A DNA stretch of 64,000 bases from Eupeodes corollae. Taxonomy: Eukaryota > Arthropoda > Insecta > Diptera > Syrphidae. The stretch spans positions 1 to 64,000 of the forward strand of contig NC_079148.1 in NCBI RefSeq assembly GCF_945859685.1, written 5' to 3'. Position numbers and translations under genes: made by a program. Positions 1 to 12,511 of the stretch are shown here, piece by piece; position 1 is the stretch's first letter; each line of letters starts with the position of its first letter. A model generated the notes under the pieces. That model ran no database searches and was not told the origin of the DNA. It saw nothing but the letters and a program-made list of their open reading frames with translations.

Positions 1-12
1 TACTAGGGAAAG

Positions 13-3000
13 TTGCGCCTAGTCAAGATCTATCATTCTAGATACAGCCAGGTCATTTTGGAGCGCTGGTTGAGCGTCCAGAGCGTTTTCCCACATACAA
101 TGACAAAAAAAAAAATTCTCACAAAAATAACGTGCACCGTTTACCCCCCTCTCACTCCTAAACCGCTGAAAATGGAATTTTCACTTGTACTAGGGAAAGT
201 TGCGCCTAGTCAAGATCTATCATTCTAGATACAGCCAGGTCATTTTGGAGCGCTGGTTGAGCGTCCAGAGCGTTTTCCCACATACAATGACAAAAAAAAA
301 AATTCTCACAAAAATAACGTGCACCGTTTACCCCCCTCTCACTCCTAAACCGCTGAAAATGGAATTTTCACTTGTACTAGGGAAAGTTGCGCCTAGTCAA
401 GATCTATCATTCTAGATACAGCCAGGTCATTTTGGAGCGCTGGTTGAGCGTCCAGAGCGTTTTCCCACATACAATGACAAAAAAAAAAATTCTCACAAAA
501 ATAACGTGCACCGTTTACCCCCCTCTCACTCCTAAACCGCTGAAAATGGAATTTTCACTTGTACTAGGGAAAGTTGCGCCTAGTCAAGATCTATCATTCT
601 AGATACAGCCAGGTCATTTTGGAGCGCTGGTTGAGCGTCCAGAGCGTTTTCCCACATACAATGACAAAAAAAAAATTCTCACAAAAATATCGTGCACCGT
701 TTACCCCCCTCTCACTCCTAAACCGCTGAAAATGGAATTTTCACTTGTACTAGGAAAAGTTGCGCCTAGTCAAGATCTATCATTCTAGATACAGCCAGGT
801 CATTTTGGAGCGCTGGTTGAGCGTCCAGAGCGTTTTCCCACATACAATGACAAAAAAAAAATTCTCACAAAAATAACGTGCACCGTTTACCCCCCTCTCA
901 CTCCTAAACCGCTGAAAATGGAATTTTCACTTGTACTAGGAAAAGTTGCGCCTAGTCAAGATCTATCATTCTAGATACAGCCAGGTCATTTTGGAGCGCT
1001 GGTTGAGCGTCCAGAGCGTTTTCCCACATACAATGACAAAAAAAAAATTCTCACAAAAATAACGTGCACCGTTTACCCCCCTCTCACTCCTAAACCGCTG
1101 AAAATGGAATTTTCACTTGTACTAGGGAAAGTTGCGCCTAGTCAAGATCTATCATTCTAGATACAGCCAGGTCATTTTGGAGCGCTGGTTGAGCGTCCAG
1201 AGCGTTTTCCCACATACAATGACAAAAAAAAAAATTCTCACAAAAATAACGTGCACCGTTTACCCCCCTCTCACTCCTAAACCGCTGAAAATGGAATTTT
1301 CACTTGTACTAGGGAAAGTTGCGCCTAGTCAAGATCTATCATTCTAGATACAGCCAGGTCATTTTGGAGCGCTGGTTGAGCGTCCAGAGCGTTTTCCCAC
1401 ATACAATGACAAAAAAAAAAATTCTCACAAAAATAACGTGCACCGTTTACCCCCCTCTCACTCCTAAACCGCTGAAAATGGAATTTTCACTTGTACTAGG
1501 GAAAGTTGCGCCTAGTCAAGATCTATCATTCTAGATACAGCCAGGTCATTTTGGAGCGCTGGTTGAGCGTCCAGAGCGTTTTCCCACATACAATGACAAA
1601 AAAAAAAATTCTCACAAAAATAACGTGCACCGTTTACCCCCCTCTCACTCCTAAACCGCTGAAAATGGAATTTTCACTTGTACTAGGGAAAGTTGCGCCT
1701 AGTCAAGATCTATCATTCTAGATACAGCCAGGTCATTTTGGAGCGCTGGTTGAGCGTCCAGAGCGTTTTCCCACATACAATGACAAAAAAAAAATTCTCA
1801 CAAAAATAACGTGCACCGTTTACCCCCCTCTCACTCCTAAACCGCTGAAAATGGAATTTTCACTTGTACTAGGAAAAGTTGCGCCTAGTCAAGATCTATC
1901 ATTCTAGATACAGCCAGGTCATTTTGGAGCGCTGGTTGAGCGTCCAGAGCGTTTTCCCACATACAATGACAAAAAAAAAATTCTCACAAAAATAACGTGC
2001 ACCGTTTACCCCCCTCTCACTCCTAAACCGCTGAAAATGGAATTTTCACTTGTACTAGGGAAAGTTGCGCCTAGTCAAGATCTATCATTCTAGATACAGC
2101 CAGGTCATTTTGGAGCGCTGGTTGAGCGTCCAGAGCGTTTTCCCACATACAATGACAAAAAAAAAAATTCTCACAAAAATAACGTGCACCGTTTACCCCC
2201 CTCTCACTCCTAAACCGCTGAAAATGGAATTTTCACTTGTACTAGGGAAAGTTGCGCCTAGTCAAGATCTATCATTCTAGATACAGCCAGGTCATTTTGG
2301 AGCGCTGGTTGAGCGTCCAGAGCGTTTTCCCACATACAATGACAAAAAAAAAAATTCTCACAAAAATAACGTGCACCGTTTACCCCCCTCTCACTCCTAA
2401 ACCGCTGAAAATGGAATTTTCACTTGTACTAGGGAAAGTTGCGCCTAGTCAAGATCTATCATTCTAGATACAGCCAGGTCATTTTGGAGCGCTGGTTGAG
2501 CGTCCAGAGCGTTTTCCCACATACAATGACAAAAAAAAAAATTCTCACAAAAATAACGTGCACCGTTTACCCCCCTCTCACTCCTAAACCGCTGAAAATG
2601 GAATTTTCACTTGTACTAGGGAAAGTTGCGCCTAGTCAAGATCTATCATTCTAGATACAGCCAGGTCATTTTGGAGCGCTGGTTGAGCGTCCAGAGCGTT
2701 TTCCCACATACAATGACAAAAAAAAAATTCTCACAAAAATATCGTGCACCGTTTACCCCCCTCTCACTCCTAAACCGCTGAAAATGGAATTTTCACTTGT
2801 ACTAGGAAAAGTTGCGCCTAGTCAAGATCTATCATTCTAGATACAGCCAGGTCATTTTGGAGCGCTGGTTGAGCGTCCAGAGCGTTTTCCCACATACAAT
2901 GACAAAAAAAAAATTCTCACAAAAATATCGTGCACCGTTTACCCCCCTCTCACTCCTAAACCGCTGAAAATGGAATTTTCACTTGTACTAGGAAAAGTTG

Positions 3001-4862
3001 CGCCTAGTCAAGATCTATCATTCTAGATACAGCCAGGTCATTTTGGAGCGCTGGTTGAGCGTCCAGAGCGTTTTCCCACATACAATGACAAAAAAAAAAA
3101 TTCTCACAAAAATAACGTGCACCGTTTACCCCCCTCTCACTCCTAAACCGCTGAAAATGGAATTTTCACTTGTACTAGGGAAAGTTGCGCCTAGTCAAGA
3201 TCTATCATTCTAGATACAGCCAGGTCATTTTGGAGCGCTGGTTGAGCGTCCAGAGCGTTTTCCCACATACAATGACAAAAAAAAAAATTCTCACAAAAAT
3301 AACGTGCACCGTTTACCCCCCTCTCACTCCTAAACCGCTGAAAATGGAATTTTCACTTGTACTAGGGAAAGTTGCGCCTAGTCAAGATCTATCATTCTAG
3401 ATACAGCCAGGTCATTTTGGAGCGCTGGTTGAGCGTCCAGAGCGTTTTCCCACATACAATGACAAAAAAAAAAATTCTCACAAAAATAACGTGCACCGTT
3501 TACCCCCCTCTCACTCCTAAACCGCTGAAAATGGAATTTTCACTTGTACTAGGGAAAGTTGCGCCTAGTCAAGATCTATCATTCTAGATACAGCCAGGTC
3601 ATTTTGGAGCGCTGGTTGAGCGTCCAGAGCGTTTTCCCACATACAATGACAAAAAAAAAAATTCTCACAAAAATAACGTGCACCGTTTACCCCCCTCTCA
3701 CTCCTAAACCGCTGAAAATGGAATTTTCACTTGTACTAGGGAAAGTTGCGCCTAGTCAAGATCTATCATTCTAGATACAGCCAGGTCATTTTGGAGCGCT
3801 GGTTGAGCGTCCAGAGCGTTTTCCCACATACAATGACAAAAAAAAAATTCTCACAAAAATATCGTGCACCGTTTACCCCCCTCTCACTCCTAAACCGCTG
3901 AAAATGGAATTTTCACTTGTACTAGGAAAAGTTGCGCCTAGTCAAGATCTATCATTCTAGATACAGCCAGGTCATTTTGGAGCGCTGGTTGAGCGTCCAG
4001 AGCGTTTTCCCACATACAATGACAAAAAAAAAATTCTCACAAAAATAACGTGCACCGTTTACCCCCCTCTCACTCCTAAACCGCTGAAAATGGAATTTTC
4101 ACTTGTACTAGGGAAAGTTGCGCCTAGTCAAGATCTATCATTCTAGATACAGCCAGGTCATTTTGGAGCGCTGGTTGAGCGTCCAGAGCGTTTTCCCACA
4201 TACAATGACAAAAAAAAAAATTCTCACAAAAATAACGTGCACCGTTTACCCCCCTCTCACTCCTAAACCGCTGAAAATGGAATTTTCACTTGTACTAGGG
4301 AAAGTTGCGCCTAGTCAAGATCTATCATTCTAGATACAGCCAGGTCATTTTGGAGCGCTGGTTGAGCGTCCAGAGCGTTTTCCCACATACAATGACAAAA
4401 AAAAAATTCTCACAAAAATATCGTGCACCGTTTACCCCCCTCTCACTCCTAAACCGCTGAAAATGGAATTTTCACTTGTACTAGGAAAAGTTGCGCCTAG
4501 TCAAGATCTATCATTCTAGATACAGCCAGGTCATTTTGGAGCGCTGGTTGAGCGTCCAGAGCGTTTTCCCACATACAATGACAAAAAAAAAATTCTCACA
4601 AAAATAACGTGCACCGTTTACCCCCCTCTCACTCCTAAACCGCTGAAAATGGAATTTTCACTTGTACTAGGAAAAGTTGCGCCTAGTCAAGATCTATCAT
4701 TCTAGATACAGCCAGGTCATTTTGGAGCGCTGGTTGAGCGTCCAGAGCGTTTTCCCACATACAATGACAAAAAAAAAATTCTCACAAAAATAACGTGCAC
4801 CGTTTACCCCCCTCTCACTCCTAAACCGCTGAAAATGGAATTTTCACTTGTACTAGGGAAAG
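13..4862. repeat. Higher-order repeat copy 1 (26 monomers, 4850 bp)
   Basis: Call A the 187-bp monomer (A11 tract) and B the 186-bp monomer (A10 tract). The order here is AAA BBB AAA BB AAA BB AAAA BB A BBB, that is 14 A and 12 B, which sums exactly to 4850 bp. The same order, including the ataacg/atatcg state of each B monomer, recurs from 4863. This is the only complete copy in the window; its left phase is set by the window edge, so the true start of the block could be elsewhere. Confidence 0.9.
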
Positions 4863-7800
4863 TTGCGCCTAGTCAAGATCTATCATTCTAGATACAGCCA
4901 GGTCATTTTGGAGCGCTGGTTGAGCGTCCAGAGCGTTTTCCCACATACAATGACAAAAAAAAAAATTCTCACAAAAATAACGTGCACCGTTTACCCCCCT
5001 CTCACTCCTAAACCGCTGAAAATGGAATTTTCACTTGTACTAGGGAAAGTTGCGCCTAGTCAAGATCTATCATTCTAGATACAGCCAGGTCATTTTGGAG
5101 CGCTGGTTGAGCGTCCAGAGCGTTTTCCCACATACAATGACAAAAAAAAAAATTCTCACAAAAATAACGTGCACCGTTTACCCCCCTCTCACTCCTAAAC
5201 CGCTGAAAATGGAATTTTCACTTGTACTAGGGAAAGTTGCGCCTAGTCAAGATCTATCATTCTAGATACAGCCAGGTCATTTTGGAGCGCTGGTTGAGCG
5301 TCCAGAGCGTTTTCCCACATACAATGACAAAAAAAAAAATTCTCACAAAAATAACGTGCACCGTTTACCCCCCTCTCACTCCTAAACCGCTGAAAATGGA
5401 ATTTTCACTTGTACTAGGGAAAGTTGCGCCTAGTCAAGATCTATCATTCTAGATACAGCCAGGTCATTTTGGAGCGCTGGTTGAGCGTCCAGAGCGTTTT
5501 CCCACATACAATGACAAAAAAAAAATTCTCACAAAAATATCGTGCACCGTTTACCCCCCTCTCACTCCTAAACCGCTGAAAATGGAATTTTCACTTGTAC
5601 TAGGAAAAGTTGCGCCTAGTCAAGATCTATCATTCTAGATACAGCCAGGTCATTTTGGAGCGCTGGTTGAGCGTCCAGAGCGTTTTCCCACATACAATGA
5701 CAAAAAAAAAATTCTCACAAAAATAACGTGCACCGTTTACCCCCCTCTCACTCCTAAACCGCTGAAAATGGAATTTTCACTTGTACTAGGAAAAGTTGCG
5801 CCTAGTCAAGATCTATCATTCTAGATACAGCCAGGTCATTTTGGAGCGCTGGTTGAGCGTCCAGAGCGTTTTCCCACATACAATGACAAAAAAAAAATTC
5901 TCACAAAAATAACGTGCACCGTTTACCCCCCTCTCACTCCTAAACCGCTGAAAATGGAATTTTCACTTGTACTAGGGAAAGTTGCGCCTAGTCAAGATCT
6001 ATCATTCTAGATACAGCCAGGTCATTTTGGAGCGCTGGTTGAGCGTCCAGAGCGTTTTCCCACATACAATGACAAAAAAAAAAATTCTCACAAAAATAAC
6101 GTGCACCGTTTACCCCCCTCTCACTCCTAAACCGCTGAAAATGGAATTTTCACTTGTACTAGGGAAAGTTGCGCCTAGTCAAGATCTATCATTCTAGATA
6201 CAGCCAGGTCATTTTGGAGCGCTGGTTGAGCGTCCAGAGCGTTTTCCCACATACAATGACAAAAAAAAAAATTCTCACAAAAATAACGTGCACCGTTTAC
6301 CCCCCTCTCACTCCTAAACCGCTGAAAATGGAATTTTCACTTGTACTAGGGAAAGTTGCGCCTAGTCAAGATCTATCATTCTAGATACAGCCAGGTCATT
6401 TTGGAGCGCTGGTTGAGCGTCCAGAGCGTTTTCCCACATACAATGACAAAAAAAAAAATTCTCACAAAAATAACGTGCACCGTTTACCCCCCTCTCACTC
6501 CTAAACCGCTGAAAATGGAATTTTCACTTGTACTAGGGAAAGTTGCGCCTAGTCAAGATCTATCATTCTAGATACAGCCAGGTCATTTTGGAGCGCTGGT
6601 TGAGCGTCCAGAGCGTTTTCCCACATACAATGACAAAAAAAAAATTCTCACAAAAATAACGTGCACCGTTTACCCCCCTCTCACTCCTAAACCGCTGAAA
6701 ATGGAATTTTCACTTGTACTAGGAAAAGTTGCGCCTAGTCAAGATCTATCATTCTAGATACAGCCAGGTCATTTTGGAGCGCTGGTTGAGCGTCCAGAGC
6801 GTTTTCCCACATACAATGACAAAAAAAAAATTCTCACAAAAATAACGTGCACCGTTTACCCCCCTCTCACTCCTAAACCGCTGAAAATGGAATTTTCACT
6901 TGTACTAGGGAAAGTTGCGCCTAGTCAAGATCTATCATTCTAGATACAGCCAGGTCATTTTGGAGCGCTGGTTGAGCGTCCAGAGCGTTTTCCCACATAC
7001 AATGACAAAAAAAAAAATTCTCACAAAAATAACGTGCACCGTTTACCCCCCTCTCACTCCTAAACCGCTGAAAATGGAATTTTCACTTGTACTAGGGAAA
7101 GTTGCGCCTAGTCAAGATCTATCATTCTAGATACAGCCAGGTCATTTTGGAGCGCTGGTTGAGCGTCCAGAGCGTTTTCCCACATACAATGACAAAAAAA
7201 AAAATTCTCACAAAAATAACGTGCACCGTTTACCCCCCTCTCACTCCTAAACCGCTGAAAATGGAATTTTCACTTGTACTAGGGAAAGTTGCGCCTAGTC
7301 AAGATCTATCATTCTAGATACAGCCAGGTCATTTTGGAGCGCTGGTTGAGCGTCCAGAGCGTTTTCCCACATACAATGACAAAAAAAAAAATTCTCACAA
7401 AAATAACGTGCACCGTTTACCCCCCTCTCACTCCTAAACCGCTGAAAATGGAATTTTCACTTGTACTAGGGAAAGTTGCGCCTAGTCAAGATCTATCATT
7501 CTAGATACAGCCAGGTCATTTTGGAGCGCTGGTTGAGCGTCCAGAGCGTTTTCCCACATACAATGACAAAAAAAAAATTCTCACAAAAATATCGTGCACC
7601 GTTTACCCCCCTCTCACTCCTAAACCGCTGAAAATGGAATTTTCACTTGTACTAGGAAAAGTTGCGCCTAGTCAAGATCTATCATTCTAGATACAGCCAG
7701 GTCATTTTGGAGCGCTGGTTGAGCGTCCAGAGCGTTTTCCCACATACAATGACAAAAAAAAAATTCTCACAAAAATATCGTGCACCGTTTACCCCCCTCT

Positions 7801-9525
7801 CACTCCTAAACCGCTGAAAATGGAATTTTCACTTGTACTAGGAAAAGTTGCGCCTAGTCAAGATCTATCATTCTAGATACAGCCAGGTCATTTTGGAGCG
7901 CTGGTTGAGCGTCCAGAGCGTTTTCCCACATACAATGACAAAAAAAAAAATTCTCACAAAAATAACGTGCACCGTTTACCCCCCTCTCACTCCTAAACCG
8001 CTGAAAATGGAATTTTCACTTGTACTAGGGAAAGTTGCGCCTAGTCAAGATCTATCATTCTAGATACAGCCAGGTCATTTTGGAGCGCTGGTTGAGCGTC
8101 CAGAGCGTTTTCCCACATACAATGACAAAAAAAAAAATTCTCACAAAAATAACGTGCACCGTTTACCCCCCTCTCACTCCTAAACCGCTGAAAATGGAAT
8201 TTTCACTTGTACTAGGGAAAGTTGCGCCTAGTCAAGATCTATCATTCTAGATACAGCCAGGTCATTTTGGAGCGCTGGTTGAGCGTCCAGAGCGTTTTCC
8301 CACATACAATGACAAAAAAAAAAATTCTCACAAAAATAACGTGCACCGTTTACCCCCCTCTCACTCCTAAACCGCTGAAAATGGAATTTTCACTTGTACT
8401 AGGGAAAGTTGCGCCTAGTCAAGATCTATCATTCTAGATACAGCCAGGTCATTTTGGAGCGCTGGTTGAGCGTCCAGAGCGTTTTCCCACATACAATGAC
8501 AAAAAAAAAAATTCTCACAAAAATAACGTGCACCGTTTACCCCCCTCTCACTCCTAAACCGCTGAAAATGGAATTTTCACTTGTACTAGGGAAAGTTGCG
8601 CCTAGTCAAGATCTATCATTCTAGATACAGCCAGGTCATTTTGGAGCGCTGGTTGAGCGTCCAGAGCGTTTTCCCACATACAATGACAAAAAAAAAATTC
8701 TCACAAAAATATCGTGCACCGTTTACCCCCCTCTCACTCCTAAACCGCTGAAAATGGAATTTTCACTTGTACTAGGAAAAGTTGCGCCTAGTCAAGATCT
8801 ATCATTCTAGATACAGCCAGGTCATTTTGGAGCGCTGGTTGAGCGTCCAGAGCGTTTTCCCACATACAATGACAAAAAAAAAATTCTCACAAAAATAACG
8901 TGCACCGTTTACCCCCCTCTCACTCCTAAACCGCTGAAAATGGAATTTTCACTTGTACTAGGGAAAGTTGCGCCTAGTCAAGATCTATCATTCTAGATAC
9001 AGCCAGGTCATTTTGGAGCGCTGGTTGAGCGTCCAGAGCGTTTTCCCACATACAATGACAAAAAAAAAATTCTCACAAAAATATCGTGCACCGTTTACCC
9101 CCCTCTCACTCCTAAACCGCTGAAAATGGAATTTTCACTTGTACTAGGAAAAGTTGCGCCTAGTCAAGATCTATCATTCTAGATACAGCCAGGTCATTTT
9201 GGAGCGCTGGTTGAGCGTCCAGAGCGTTTTCCCACATACAATGACAAAAAAAAAATTCTCACAAAAATAACGTGCACCGTTTACCCCCCTCTCACTCCTA
9301 AACCGCTGAAAATGGAATTTTCACTTGTACTAGGAAAAGTTGCGCCTAGTCAAGATCTATCATTCTAGATACAGCCAGGTCATTTTGGAGCGCTGGTTGA
9401 GCGTCCAGAGCGTTTTCCCACATACAATGACAAAAAAAAAATTCTCACAAAAATAACGTGCACCGTTTACCCCCCTCTCACTCCTAAACCGCTGAAAATG
9501 GAATTTTCACTTGTACTAGGGAAAG
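4863..9525. repeat. Higher-order repeat copy 2 (25 monomers, one lost)
   Basis: The monomer order matches the first copy at every position up to 8967. The single A monomer found at 4118-4304 in the first copy is missing here, so five B monomers follow one another (8596-9525). The block is 4663 bp, exactly 187 bp shorter than the first copy. The pairwise match in B subtype (for example atatcg at 7476 and 7662, as at 2626 and 2812) shows that the whole block was duplicated and one monomer was then lost or gained by unequal exchange. Confidence 0.88.
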
Positions 9526-12511
9526 TTGCGCCTAGTCAAGATCTATCATTCTAGATACAGCCAGGTCATTTTGGAGCGCTGGTTGAGCGTCCAGAGCGTT
9601 TTCCCACATACAATGACAAAAAAAAAAATTCTCACAAAAATAACGTGCACCGTTTACCCCCCTCTCACTCCTAAACCGCTGAAAATGGAATTTTCACTTG
9701 TACTAGGGAAAGTTGCGCCTAGTCAAGATCTATCATTCTAGATACAGCCAGGTCATTTTGGAGCGCTGGTTGAGCGTCCAGAGCGTTTTCCCACATACAA
9801 TGACAAAAAAAAAAATTCTCACAAAAATAACGTGCACCGTTTACCCCCCTCTCACTCCTAAACCGCTGAAAATGGAATTTTCACTTGTACTAGGGAAAGT
9901 TGCGCCTAGTCAAGATCTATCATTCTAGATACAGCCAGGTCATTTTGGAGCGCTGGTTGAGCGTCCAGAGCGTTTTCCCACATACAATGACAAAAAAAAA
10001 AATTCTCACAAAAATAACGTGCACCGTTTACCCCCCTCTCACTCCTAAACCGCTGAAAATGGAATTTTCACTTGTACTAGGGAAAGTTGCGCCTAGTCAA
10101 GATCTATCATTCTAGATACAGCCAGGTCATTTTGGAGCGCTGGTTGAGCGTCCAGAGCGTTTTCCCACATACAATGACAAAAAAAAAATTCTCACAAAAA
10201 TATCGTGCACCGTTTACCCCCCTCTCACTCCTAAACCGCTGAAAATGGAATTTTCACTTGTACTAGGAAAAGTTGCGCCTAGTCAAGATCTATCATTCTA
10301 GATACAGCCAGGTCATTTTGGAGCGCTGGTTGAGCGTCCAGAGCGTTTTCCCACATACAATGACAAAAAAAAAATTCTCACAAAAATAACGTGCACCGTT
10401 TACCCCCCTCTCACTCCTAAACCGCTGAAAATGGAATTTTCACTTGTACTAGGAAAAGTTGCGCCTAGTCAAGATCTATCATTCTAGATACAGCCAGGTC
10501 ATTTTGGAGCGCTGGTTGAGCGTCCAGAGCGTTTTCCCACATACAATGACAAAAAAAAAATTCTCACAAAAATAACGTGCACCGTTTACCCCCCTCTCAC
10601 TCCTAAACCGCTGAAAATGGAATTTTCACTTGTACTAGGAAAAGTTGCGCCTAGTCAAGATCTATCATTCTAGATACAGCCAGGTCATTTTGGAGCGCTG
10701 GTTGAGCGTCCAGAGCGTTTTCCCACATACAATGACAAAAAAAAAAATTCTCACAAAAATAACGTGCACCGTTTACCCCCCTCTCACTCCTAAACCGCTG
10801 AAAATGGAATTTTCACTTGTACTAGGGAAAGTTGCGCCTAGTCAAGATCTATCATTCTAGATACAGCCAGGTCATTTTGGAGCGCTGGTTGAGCGTCCAG
10901 AGCGTTTTCCCACATACAATGACAAAAAAAAAAATTCTCACAAAAATAACGTGCACCGTTTACCCCCCTCTCACTCCTAAACCGCTGAAAATGGAATTTT
11001 CACTTGTACTAGGGAAAGTTGCGCCTAGTCAAGATCTATCATTCTAGATACAGCCAGGTCATTTTGGAGCGCTGGTTGAGCGTCCAGAGCGTTTTCCCAC
11101 ATACAATGACAAAAAAAAAAATTCTCACAAAAATAACGTGCACCGTTTACCCCCCTCTCACTCCTAAACCGCTGAAAATGGAATTTTCACTTGTACTAGG
11201 GAAAGTTGCGCCTAGTCAAGATCTATCATTCTAGATACAGCCAGGTCATTTTGGAGCGCTGGTTGAGCGTCCAGAGCGTTTTCCCACATACAATGACAAA
11301 AAAAAAATTCTCACAAAAATATCGTGCACCGTTTACCCCCCTCTCACTCCTAAACCGCTGAAAATGGAATTTTCACTTGTACTAGGAAAAGTTGCGCCTA
11401 GTCAAGATCTATCATTCTAGATACAGCCAGGTCATTTTGGAGCGCTGGTTGAGCGTCCAGAGCGTTTTCCCACATACAATGACAAAAAAAAAATTCTCAC
11501 AAAAATAACGTGCACCGTTTACCCCCCTCTCACTCCTAAACCGCTGAAAATGGAATTTTCACTTGTACTAGGAAAAGTTGCGCCTAGTCAAGATCTATCA
11601 TTCTAGATACAGCCAGGTCATTTTGGAGCGCTGGTTGAGCGTCCAGAGCGTTTTCCCACATACAATGACAAAAAAAAAATTCTCACAAAAATAACGTGCA
11701 CCGTTTACCCCCCTCTCACTCCTAAACCGCTGAAAATGGAATTTTCACTTGTACTAGGGAAAGTTGCGCCTAGTCAAGATCTATCATTCTAGATACAGCC
11801 AGGTCATTTTGGAGCGCTGGTTGAGCGTCCAGAGCGTTTTCCCACATACAATGACAAAAAAAAAAATTCTCACAAAAATAACGTGCACCGTTTACCCCCC
11901 TCTCACTCCTAAACCGCTGAAAATGGAATTTTCACTTGTACTAGGGAAAGTTGCGCCTAGTCAAGATCTATCATTCTAGATACAGCCAGGTCATTTTGGA
12001 GCGCTGGTTGAGCGTCCAGAGCGTTTTCCCACATACAATGACAAAAAAAAAAATTCTCACAAAAATAACGTGCACCGTTTACCCCCCTCTCACTCCTAAA
12101 CCGCTGAAAATGGAATTTTCACTTGTACTAGGGAAAGTTGCGCCTAGTCAAGATCTATCATTCTAGATACAGCCAGGTCATTTTGGAGCGCTGGTTGAGC
12201 GTCCAGAGCGTTTTCCCACATACAATGACAAAAAAAAAAATTCTCACAAAAATAACGTGCACCGTTTACCCCCCTCTCACTCCTAAACCGCTGAAAATGG
12301 AATTTTCACTTGTACTAGGGAAAGTTGCGCCTAGTCAAGATCTATCATTCTAGATACAGCCAGGTCATTTTGGAGCGCTGGTTGAGCGTCCAGAGCGTTT
12401 TCCCACATACAATGACAAAAAAAAAAATTCTCACAAAAATAACGTGCACCGTTTACCCCCCTCTCACTCCTAAACCGCTGAAAATGGAATTTTCACTTGT
12501 ACTAGGGAAAG
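9526..12511. repeat. Rearranged satellite segment (16 monomers)
   Basis: The order is AAA BBB AAA BBB AAAA, 2986 bp in all. It reuses the AAA BBB motif that opens the 26-monomer block but does not carry the full block, and it leads into a run of seven A monomers (11764-13072) that crosses into the next block. It looks like a product of unequal crossing-over between misaligned blocks. Confidence 0.75.
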
